Source of the DNA: an uncultured Bacteroidales bacterium
GTDB lineage: Bacteria; Bacteroidota; Bacteroidia; Bacteroidales; UBA932
Length of the DNA: 64,000 nt
Direction: 5' to 3'
Assembly (NCBI GenBank): GCA_946406355.1
Contig: CAMJKI010000005.1
Span: 1 to 64,000, forward strand
Shown piece after piece: positions 16,032-22,572 of the stretch. The position numbers and the translations under genes are program-made. Below the pieces are notes generated by a model. The model was given only the letters and a program-made list of their open reading frames with translations, was not told where the DNA came from and made no database searches. Position 1 is the stretch's first letter. Every line of letters starts with the position of its first letter.

Positions 16032-17711
16032 ATGGCAGACGAAAAGATTATTTTTTCCATGAACAGGGTGAGCAAGGTGCTTCCCCATAATAACAAGGTT
16101 ATCCTCAAGGACATCTGGCTGGGCTTCTACTATGGGGCCAAGATTGGCATCATCGGCCTTAACGGGTCCGGTAAAAGTACCCTTCTTAAGATTATCGCAG
16201 GAGTAGAGAAATCCTATCAGGGAGAGGTTGTCTGGGCGCCCGGCTACAGCGTGGGCTACCTGGAGCAGGAGCCGCAGATGGATCCGGAAAAAACGGTACT
16301 GGAAGTGGTTCAGGAGGGTGTTCAGCCTGTCATGGATATCCTGCAGGAATACAACGACATTTCCCTCAAGTTCATGGAGCCGATGGACGACGACGAAATG
16401 AACCGCCTCATCGAGCGCCAGGGAGAACTCACGGAACAGATAGAGCATGTGGGCGGATGGGAGATTGATTCCAAGCTGGAGAGGGCTATGGACGCCCTGC
16501 AGTGCCCGCCTTCGGACGCTTTGGTGAAAAACCTTTCCGGCGGTGAACGGCGCCGGGTGGCCCTGTGCCGCCTGCTGCTGCAGGAACCGGACGTGCTGTT
16601 GCTGGACGAACCCACCAACCACCTGGACACGGAGAGTATCCAGTGGCTGGAAGCCCATCTGCAGCAGTACAAGGGTACGGTAATCGCCGTTACGCACGAC
16701 CGCTACTTCCTGGACAACGTCGCCGGCTGGATCCTGGAGCTGGACCGCGGCGAAGGCATTCCCTGGAAGGGCAACTACTCCAGCTGGCTGGAGCAGAAGA
16801 CCAAGCGTCTGGCCCAGGAAGAAAAGGCCGAAAGCAAGCGCCGCAAAACCCTGGAACGGGAACTGGAGTGGGTGCGGATGGCCCCCAAGGCCCGCCAGGC
16901 CAAGCAGAAGGCCCGTCTGGGCGCCTACGAAAAACTGGCATCGGCCGATACCAAACAGAAGGAAGCCAACCTGGAAATCTATATTCCCAACGGACCGCAC
17001 CTGGGCAACAAGGTAATCAAGTTCACGGATGTGTCCAAGGCCTATGGGGACAAACTGCTGTTCGAGCACCTGTCCTTCGAACTGCCGCCGGCTGGCATCG
17101 TGGGCGTTATCGGCCCGAACGGTGCCGGCAAAACCACGCTTTTCCGCCTGATTATGGGCATTGAAAAACCGGACAGCGGCACCATTGAGATTGGCGACAC
17201 GGTAAAGATTTCCTACGTGGACCAGCAGCACCGTTCCATCGACCCCGACAAGACCGTTTACGAAACCATTGCGGGCAATTCCGAATGGGTGCGCATGGGC
17301 GGCCGGGACGTGAACGCCCGCGCATGGGTGTCCCGCTTCAACTTCTCCGGGGCCGATCAGGAAAAGCTCTGCGGCGTGCTCTCCGGCGGCGAACGCAACC
17401 GCCTGCACCTGGCTTTAACCTTGAAGGACGAGGGCAACGTGCTCCTGCTGGACGAACCCACCAACGATGTGGATGTGAACACCATCCGCGCCCTGGAAGA
17501 AGGCCTGGACGGCTTTGCGGGCTGCGCGGTGGTTGTTTCACACGACCGCTGGTTCCTGGACCGCATCGCCACCCACATCCTGGCCTACGAAGGCGAGGGC
17601 AAAGTGGTGTTCTTCGAGGGCAACTACCAGGAATACGAAGCCAACCGCAAGCTCCGCCTGGGCCCGGACGCCGAACCCAAGCGCTTCAAGTACAAGAAAC
17701 TGATGGAATAA
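16032..17711 (+). CDS. ettA: ABC-F ATPase EttA (energy-dependent translational throttle)
   Basis: A 559-residue ABC-F protein with two ATPase domains and no membrane segments. Domain 1: Walker A GLNGSGKST, signature LSGGERRRVAL, Walker B LLLDEPTNHLD. Then the charged ABC-F linker (LEQKTKRLAQEEKAESKRR). Domain 2: GPNGAGKTT, LSGGERNRLHLA, LLLDEPTNDVD. Length and linker match EttA, which binds the ribosomal E site and gates entry into elongation according to energy charge. The start at 16032 follows a TATCTTTG box; the longer upstream frame overlaps the divergent gene and is rejected. Confidence 0.94.
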   Translation: MADEKIIFSMNRVSKVLPHNNKVILKDIWLGFYYGAKIGIIGLNGSGKSTLLKIIAGVEKSYQGEVVWAPGYSVGYLEQEPQMDPEKTVLEVVQEGVQPVMDILQEYNDISLKFMEPMDDDEMNRLIERQGELTEQIEHVGGWEIDSKLERAMDALQCPPSDALVKNLSGGERRRVALCRLLLQEPDVLLLDEPTNHLDTESIQWLEAHLQQYKGTVIAVTHDRYFLDNVAGWILELDRGEGIPWKGNYSSWLEQKTKRLAQEEKAESKRRKTLERELEWVRMAPKARQAKQKARLGAYEKLASADTKQKEANLEIYIPNGPHLGNKVIKFTDVSKAYGDKLLFEHLSFELPPAGIVGVIGPNGAGKTTLFRLIMGIEKPDSGTIEIGDTVKISYVDQQHRSIDPDKTVYETIAGNSEWVRMGGRDVNARAWVSRFNFSGADQEKLCGVLSGGERNRLHLALTLKDEGNVLLLDEPTNDVDVNTIRALEEGLDGFAGCAVVVSHDRWFLDRIATHILAYEGEGKVVFFEGNYQEYEANRKLRLGPDAEPKRFKYKKLME

Positions 17712-17728
17712 TTCCCCTCCCCGCCGCC

Positions 17729-17837
17729 GTTGCAGAATGCAACTTGCTGATGCTTAGCTACTTAACTGTTTCCCGGTGCAATTTAATTTGCACCGGGAAA
17801 CCTTTTATCCGCTCTGTATCAAGTAGTTCCGTTCTGC
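17729..17837 (+). repeat. REP-like palindromic element, copy B (full length)
   Basis: Central palindrome 17768-17801: 14-bp arms GTTTCCCGGTGCAA around the loop TTTAAT. The left module starts with a small hairpin (GTTGCAGAATGCAAC, 17729-17743) and has a TTAACT foot. The right module contains CGCTCTGTATCA and ends GTTCCGTTCTGC. It begins 17 nt after the ettA stop. Confidence 0.88.
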
Positions 17838-17857
17838 GCTAATCTTTGGGTATGCGG

Positions 17858-18604
17858 CTAGTATCTAAAAGAAATACCCACTTTGAAGCTGTCGTATCTG
17901 TTACAGAAGCCATGAGGACCTATACCTGCTGGAGAGTAACTGGCAGTAAGGCCGATGTTTTTATACCAGATGCCGGCTTTGAGTTCCAGACGGAATCCCA
18001 GATTCCCTGAAGCATTGTCCTGGATCAGGGTATTCCTGCCCCGCGTATCATGCCTGAATTGAAGGACATCCTCATACTCATTATAATAGGCGGCTCCGCC
18101 CACATAACTATTCCGTTGTGTGGTCCATCCAATCCCGGGGAGCAGCGAAATGCCGGTTTTCCAGTTACCGAATTCACGGACGTAACCCAACTGGAGAGAA
18201 ACAGCGTTTTCGATAAAGTTACTCCAAGTTGCTGTTAACGCTAATGCTGGCAAAGGAACAATACTGCCATCCAAGCCAAAGGCATACTTATTCACCTGAA
18301 GGAAATGGCGATCTGAGGAAACCGTTATTCCGCAAGTGAAATAATTCTCGTTACGCCAGGGCCGGGCTTGCAACTCAACGAGGGTTAATTCTGCATAACA
18401 CCCTACGGGGCGCATCGCATCCGGAGTCTGGCATGCGAAACTGGCACCCGCCTCCACATTGCCGAAGGCAACGACAGACCATGCCGGCTTCACGTTCTTT
18501 GCCGTAACGCCAAAAAGGGGCGCCTCAAAATTGAGTTTTGGATTCTGCGCATTTGCAGTTACAATTGTTAATGCAAATACGATAAGGGTAAGCATTCTTT
18601 TCAT
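17858..18604 (-). CDS. Predicted outer-membrane beta-barrel protein
   Basis: A 248-residue exported protein: signal peptide MKRMLTLIVFALTIVTANA then QNPKLNF. Alternating short strands rich in aromatic and small residues (YAELTLVELQARPW, AVSLQLGYVREF, IGLTASYSPAGIG) and an aromatic C-terminus (VGISFRY) are typical of a small outer-membrane barrel. No family recognised. It is the last gene of the minus-strand ECF sigma operon, 11 nt after the preceding stop, so it is probably an envelope target or effector of that system. Base composition looks AT-richer than the flanks. Confidence 0.7.
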   Translation of the reverse strand: MKRMLTLIVFALTIVTANAQNPKLNFEAPLFGVTAKNVKPAWSVVAFGNVEAGASFACQTPDAMRPVGCYAELTLVELQARPWRNENYFTCGITVSSDRHFLQVNKYAFGLDGSIVPLPALALTATWSNFIENAVSLQLGYVREFGNWKTGISLLPGIGWTTQRNSYVGGAAYYNEYEDVLQFRHDTRGRNTLIQDNASGNLGFRLELKAGIWYKNIGLTASYSPAGIGPHGFCNRYDSFKVGISFRY

Positions 18605-18615
18605 TATCGGGGTAT

Positions 18616-19062
18616 TTATTGTTTTTCAAACATGGATCTCAAATCCTCCAGCGAGGCCGGTCCTTCAAGATAAAGAAGGGTGATTTTCCACTGTCCTTCT
18701 TCCAGGGCGCGGGCCTGAAAGCACAAATAACGCTTGGTCTTCCCTTTCGATTTGGGTTGAATCAGGGCATAGGTAAGCCGTCCGCCCACCTTCTCTGTTT
18801 CCTTCACGGCAGCGGCATCGGCATCCTGTTCCACCAACCCCGCCACTTGATTGGCAAGCCTTTCATCAACTTGGAAGTTAACGCCACGGTAGTAATCAAG
18901 TTTATATGCGGCCATGCTGTTTCCACGGACCTCTGTGATTACCATTTGCTTTCCAGGAACCACTTTGCCTTCAAATACGGAATGGCATTTAAGGTCACGC
19001 TGGGCCGATGCCGCGCCGCTCATAAGCAGCAATAAAAACAAGGTAACGACTATCCTTTTCAT
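18616..19062 (-). CDS. Exported DUF6108-like protein
   Basis: A 148-residue protein with a clear signal peptide (MKRIVVTLFLLLLMSGAASAQ) and a compact soluble domain. A DUF6108-type identity is suggested by size and by linkage to an ECF sigma/anti-sigma pair; this is a tentative match. It overlaps the anti-sigma-like gene by 4 nt. Function unknown, probably periplasmic. Confidence 0.6.
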   Translation of the reverse strand: MKRIVVTLFLLLLMSGAASAQRDLKCHSVFEGKVVPGKQMVITEVRGNSMAAYKLDYYRGVNFQVDERLANQVAGLVEQDADAAAVKETEKVGGRLTYALIQPKSKGKTKRYLCFQARALEEGQWKITLLYLEGPASLEDLRSMFEKQ

Positions 19063-19475
19063 CGCTTGAATATCTCTATAAGGTTAGCTTCCGCCGGGTT
19101 TGCCACGCTGAAGAAATCGGCCAGGGAGGCATCCACCTCGGCCATAACCGTTTTCTTATCAGAAGAAACCTCCCCATAAGCATTGATAGTTAACTGGTCA
19201 TCGGCTTTGTCCCTTTTTTGAATACCAAAACCAATAGCAATCATAACCGCCATACTGGCGGCAACAGCCGAGTATGACAGAATGTATACTGCCCGATCTT
19301 TGCGCCTTTTCTTTTCCCTGCCGATGGACAGATATCCCAATACTCCCCGGAGTTCCTCAAACAGGGGGTCGTCCGTTCCGGCAGCATAGATGGCCAGTTC
19401 CTTCTCCTCTTCCGGCGTGGTATCGGCCTCAAAGTATCGCTGCATCAGATTTGCTAATTTTTCTTTATTTGTCAT
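19059..19475 (-). CDS. Probable membrane-bound anti-sigma factor
   Basis: A 138-residue protein: an N-terminal cytoplasmic helix-rich part (NLMQRYFEADTTPEEEKELA), a basic stretch REKKRRKDRA, one membrane segment (about 62-84, VYILSYSAVAASMAVMIAIG) and a short periplasmic tail. This layout and the 11-nt overlap with the ECF sigma gene are typical of Bacteroidota anti-sigma proteins. No zinc-binding ASD motif (HxxxCxxC) is visible. Assignment rests on context. Confidence 0.65.
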   Translation of the reverse strand: MTNKEKLANLMQRYFEADTTPEEEKELAIYAAGTDDPLFEELRGVLGYLSIGREKKRRKDRAVYILSYSAVAASMAVMIAIGFGIQKRDKADDQLTINAYGEVSSDKKTVMAEVDASLADFFSVANPAEANLIEIFKR

Positions 19476-19944
19476 GTTTTAAGGCCATTCTAAGAGTCTT
19501 ACGTGCTCGCGAAAGCTGCATCCTGACAGCCGCGGCTTCCATTCCAAGTTCTTTTGCAATATTCTCCAACGGGCGTCCTCCATATTCTTTCTCTTCCAGG
19601 ATGTATCGTTGTGTTTTTGTGAGTTCCGATTCTATCTTTTGGCGCATCCGAACGAACGCTCTCTCTTTTTCCTCCCTGTTTTGGGGATCCTCCGCGATAT
19701 CGGTTTCCAGGGGAATCGGCCTTTTTCGCCGGCGCTCATTGAGGCTGGCATTCCTGACAGCCCTGGATAGCAATGCATTGGCTTCGGCTTCCGATTGCAA
19801 AGGATAATTCCGCTGCCACAGCCGGACAAAACAGTCTTGAAGGACGTCCTCGGCATCATCGGCATCGGGCAATATCCTTAAGGGTATCGCCTTCAGCTTT
19901 TGTCGAAGCCTCACAAATGCTTCTGTCAAGTAGTCCTTTGCCAT
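19465..19944 (-). CDS. ECF-family RNA polymerase sigma factor
   Basis: A 159-residue ECF sigma factor. Region 2 is DADDAEDVLQDCFVRLWQR; region 4 is LTKTQRYILEEKEYGG with the helix-turn-helix RPLENIAKELGMEAAAVRMQLSRARKTL. It is the first gene of a four-gene operon (sigma, anti-sigma, exported DUF, beta-barrel), and would redirect RNA polymerase in response to an envelope signal. The upstream region (19945-20071) shows no good TAnnTTTG box, compatible with autoregulation from an ECF-specific promoter. Confidence 0.88.
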   Translation of the reverse strand: MAKDYLTEAFVRLRQKLKAIPLRILPDADDAEDVLQDCFVRLWQRNYPLQSEAEANALLSRAVRNASLNERRRKRPIPLETDIAEDPQNREEKERAFVRMRQKIESELTKTQRYILEEKEYGGRPLENIAKELGMEAAAVRMQLSRARKTLRMALKHDK

Positions 19945-20071
19945 AGCTGCGGCTATAGAGCAGTAATTGTGCCACCTACTTTAATAACACCGTAATACCA
20001 AAAACGCAACACGAATGTGCCAAATTGTTTTTCCGATATACATTCCGTGATTCAGTAGATAGCCGAAGGCC

Positions 20072-20190
20072 GCCATTGCGGTCTGCGAAATGCAAGCTGC
20101 TGTTTTTCAGCGATTTAACTGTTTCCCGGTGCAATTAGATTTGCACCGGGAAACCCTTTATTCGCTCTGTATCAGGCAGTTCCGTTCTGC
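20072..20190 (+). repeat. REP-like palindromic element, copy C (full length, at RAYT 3' end)
   Basis: Palindrome 20121-20154 (14-bp arms, loop TTAGAT), left module from about 20072 (ATTGCG...AATGCAAGCTGCTG, TTTAACT foot) and right module CTTTATTCGCTCTGTATCAG through GTTCTGC at 20190. The RAYT stop codon (20172-20174) and its last codons (E-S-Q-N-G-T-A) fall in or beside the right module. Confidence 0.88.
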
Positions 20191-21113
20191 GACTCTTTTG
20201 CCAAGTGAAGGAACTTCCGGACTTGATAGGGTTTTGCTCCGGTTTCCCGAACCAGAATATCGGCAATAGCAAGCTTCTGGCCGATTGGCAGAGCCAGAAG
20301 GGCCGGGATGTTCGCGGCATAACTGGAGCGCCTGCATACTTCCAGCATGCTCTCATAAATCTGGTCGGAATTACTGTCGTGCTGTTCCTTGATGTCATAC
20401 TCTGACCCAGTATTGGAGTTTATGGCAATCAGCATAGTTTCATAATCTCCATAGCAGGCAATCAGTGCTTCTTTATCCAAAGGCAGGTACTTGCCGATGA
20501 TATAATCCGTAAGCTGTTCACTCTCACTTTCAGTCAGTTTTTCATACATGCTTCTCAATACGGGATAATCCAACCATATTTGACGCTTATATAATGCATC
20601 CACCCTGGTTAGAGCTATCATGAGCCGATGAGAACACCTTCGCCTGTCAATCTTTTCGGAAAACGGATGATCCGAGTTAAGGTAGGCCAGAAAGTTCCAT
20701 CGACAGTCTTCGGCCCGATTCCCCAATTTCTTTTCTACGTGATTGTTGAATAAATAGGCAATGGCAGTCCGTATCTTCTTTAAGCCGATTTTGGGAGCAT
20801 TGCCATATGCCTTGCGAAAAATGGGCCCCTTCCTGCCGGAGTTCCTATTGAAAGCCAGCACATATTTGGAAGTATATTCTCCCACGAACAGAGACATTAT
20901 CTCTGTGGCAAACACCTGAACCAGCGAGTGAATATGGTCAAACATCAGACACAACCCCCAAACAGGAACGCCGTATTTCTTGGCAGCGATTGAGTAGATA
21001 GTCAGGAACACAAGCCTGTCCAAAACGGAATAAAAGAGCAGCTTTCCGTCATAAGTGTTCTGGTAAATGTGTTGCAGACCTTCTTCCTGCACTTTCCTTT
21101 TTACGCCCCGCAT
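20172..21113 (-). CDS. REP-associated tyrosine transposase (RAYT, IS200/Y1 family)
   Basis: A 313-residue Y1-type HUH transposase. The metal-binding HUH motif is FDHIHSLV (His60, His62) where classical members have PNHVHLLV. Downstream EYTSKYVLAFNRNSGRKG matches the RAYT pattern around the catalytic tyrosine (Tyr80 or Tyr84), followed by PIFRKAYGN and the helix AYLFNNHVEKKLG. It is longer than a minimal TnpA because of a C-terminal domain with a helix-turn-helix-like end (KLAIADILVRETGAKPYQVRKFL). It is flanked by inverted copies C and D of the same palindrome. The start at 21113 (MRGVKRKV) excludes codons lying in repeat D. It looks AT-richer than its neighbours and intact. Confidence 0.85.
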   Translation of the reverse strand: MRGVKRKVQEEGLQHIYQNTYDGKLLFYSVLDRLVFLTIYSIAAKKYGVPVWGLCLMFDHIHSLVQVFATEIMSLFVGEYTSKYVLAFNRNSGRKGPIFRKAYGNAPKIGLKKIRTAIAYLFNNHVEKKLGNRAEDCRWNFLAYLNSDHPFSEKIDRRRCSHRLMIALTRVDALYKRQIWLDYPVLRSMYEKLTESESEQLTDYIIGKYLPLDKEALIACYGDYETMLIAINSNTGSEYDIKEQHDSNSDQIYESMLEVCRRSSYAANIPALLALPIGQKLAIADILVRETGAKPYQVRKFLHLAKESQNGTA

Positions 21114-21145
21114 AATATAACTCCTTGATTCTTTGTGTTTTGAAT

Positions 21146-21217
21146 ACTTCCCGGTGCAATTAGATTTGCACCGGGAAACAGTTATTATCAACAGTATGAG
21201 GAAGTTACATTTTGCAT
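21146..21217 (-). repeat. REP-like palindromic element, copy D (at RAYT 5' side, inverted to C)
   Basis: Arms TTCCCGGTGCAA (21148-21159) and complement (21166-21177), loop TTAGAT. One outer end is degenerate (ACTT instead of GTTT). The rightward flank, read on the minus strand, is a decayed left module (ATGCAAAATGTAACTTCC...AATAACT), so the copy is inverted relative to copy C. Confidence 0.8.
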
Positions 21218-21344
21218 CCCCATCCTGCTGGCTATTTGCAAGGATAGGGAATTAGAAGAGGACTTTCAATAGTTCGGTTGAAAGAAATCTGAAAGTTTTT
21301 CTGTTTTTTACGATTAGGGACAAAGGGGGGAAATATGGGACGAA

Positions 21345-21998
21345 TTACCGCCTGATGTGGATGACCAGTTTGCCGTCGTAGTAGGGGTCGTGGAGCCAGG
21401 AGGAGACGGGCCAGGTGGAAACGCTGCCGCGGGGCAGCTTGTGGCGGGCCATGACGGCGGCAATTTCTTCATTCACATCGCCACCCTTCAGGTACAGGAT
21501 GCCCTGGGTGTATTTCCCCTTCACCCAGGGATAGAAATCCGGCAGGGAGGCCACGGCGCGGGACACCACAAAGTCGAAGGTGCCCGGCAGGGATTCGGCC
21601 CGAGCATTCACCACCTCTACGTTCTTAAGGTTTAGGGCCGATGCAACCGCCTGTGCCACAATCGTTTTCTTTCCAACAGAGTCGCATAGGACAAAGCGGG
21701 CCGATGGAAACAGGATGGCCAGCGGAATGCCGGGGAAGCCGCCGCCGGTACCCAGATCCAGAACCCGGGAAGCAGCAAAGGCCTCCGGCAGACCGGGCAC
21801 GGTAAGAAGGTAGCGGGCGATGGCCAGCGAATGCAGCACATGATGATCGTACAGGCCGTCGATATCCTTCCGTGAAATCACATTAATCTGGGCGTTCCAC
21901 TCCCGGTACAGGCTGTCCAGGGCGCAGAACTGCTGCTCCTGGGCGGGCGAAAGGGAAAAATCGGCCCGGATAAACTCCAAAAACTCCAAAGCCGTCAT
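21345..21998 (-). CDS. rsmG: 16S rRNA (guanine527-N7)-methyltransferase RsmG
   Basis: A 217-residue SAM-dependent methyltransferase acting on G527 of 16S rRNA. Landmarks: YREWNAQINVISRKD with the following DHHVLHSLAIA, the SAM loop VLDLGTGGGFPGIPLAI, and the catalytic-region SRAVASLPDFYPW. Length is typical. It overlaps the upstream ECF sigma gene by 4 nt (ATGA). The 21114-21344 gap to RAYT contains only repeat D and AT-rich sequence with no gene seen. Confidence 0.95.
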   Translation of the reverse strand: MTALEFLEFIRADFSLSPAQEQQFCALDSLYREWNAQINVISRKDIDGLYDHHVLHSLAIARYLLTVPGLPEAFAASRVLDLGTGGGFPGIPLAILFPSARFVLCDSVGKKTIVAQAVASALNLKNVEVVNARAESLPGTFDFVVSRAVASLPDFYPWVKGKYTQGILYLKGGDVNEEIAAVMARHKLPRGSVSTWPVSSWLHDPYYDGKLVIHIRR

Positions 21999-22543
21999 TC
22001 CACTTCCCCCCTTAGCATCATTTCGGCCAGGTGCTGTTTGCCCCGACGGATGCGCGTGCGCACCGTATTAAGCTCCAGGTCCAGTTCCCGGGCAATGGCC
22101 TCGTATTCCATCTCTTCTATCATGTACTTGATCATCACGTCTTTATACAGCGAAGGCAGCTCTTCTATAAACTGCATCAGGCGCTGGTGCACCTCGTCGT
22201 TGATAATCTCTTCTTCCGGCGTGGTGTCGGTGAGCTGGGGCGCGTCACTCTGCCCTTCCTTCTTTTCGTCTTCCCGCTGGATGCTGCTCAGGTGGTCCAG
22301 TGCCGTTCGGGTGGCAATGGTGAGCAGCCAGGGACGGAATTCCCGCGTAGTGTCAAAGGATTTCAGGGCCGAAAAAGCCTTCTGGAAGCTCTCCGACACC
22401 ACATCGTCCACATCGGCCTTCCATTTGAAATAGCCGCTCACCCGGCCCCGGACGGCCCGTTCGTGAATCTGGTACAGCATCCGGAAAGCGGTCTGGTTGC
22501 CGGACATGGCCTGTTCTATAAGTTCTTTTTCGTTGTATTCCAT
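21995..22543 (-). CDS. ECF-family RNA polymerase sigma factor
   Basis: A 182-residue sigma-70 family ECF factor. Region 2: AFRMLYQIHERAVRGRVSGY and DVDDVVSESFQKAFSAL; region 4: LPSLYKDVMIKYMIEEMEYEAIARELDLELNTVRTRIRRGKQ (helix-turn-helix). The start MEYNEKELIEQ at 22543 is chosen over an upstream ATG, because the upstream codons come from an intergenic repeat (peptide CHSERSEES) that fills the whole gap to polA. No anti-sigma gene is adjacent; this resembles the housekeeping-like ECF often found near rsmG in this phylum. Confidence 0.9.
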   Translation of the reverse strand: MEYNEKELIEQAMSGNQTAFRMLYQIHERAVRGRVSGYFKWKADVDDVVSESFQKAFSALKSFDTTREFRPWLLTIATRTALDHLSSIQREDEKKEGQSDAPQLTDTTPEEEIINDEVHQRLMQFIEELPSLYKDVMIKYMIEEMEYEAIARELDLELNTVRTRIRRGKQHLAEMMLRGEVE

Positions 22544-22570
22544 AGATTCTTCGCTTCGCTCAGAATGACA
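22544..22570 (-). repeat. Short imperfect palindrome of the 'CHSERSEES' type
   Basis: The plus strand reads AGATTCTTCGCTTCGCTCAG then AATGACA. Together with a few flanking bases it is the entire spacer between the polA stop and the sigma-factor start. It has the same AGATT...AATGACA frame as 26995-27022 and the 28605-28633 insert. I recall such repeats as common in Bacteroidota genomes, where they translate to this peptide. Confidence 0.7.
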
Positions 22571-22572
22571 GG

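Noticed and set aside
15963-17408. An N-terminal extension of the 14082-15962 gene to 1108 residues
   Set aside because: The extension runs antisense through ettA and past the promoter region; the internal ATG at 15962 has a signal peptide and a spaced promoter.
19465-22543. The two ECF sigma factors as regulators of the PUL
   Set aside because: The SusC protein lacks an STN domain and neither sigma gene is next to the PUL; the adjacent AraC gene is the better candidate.
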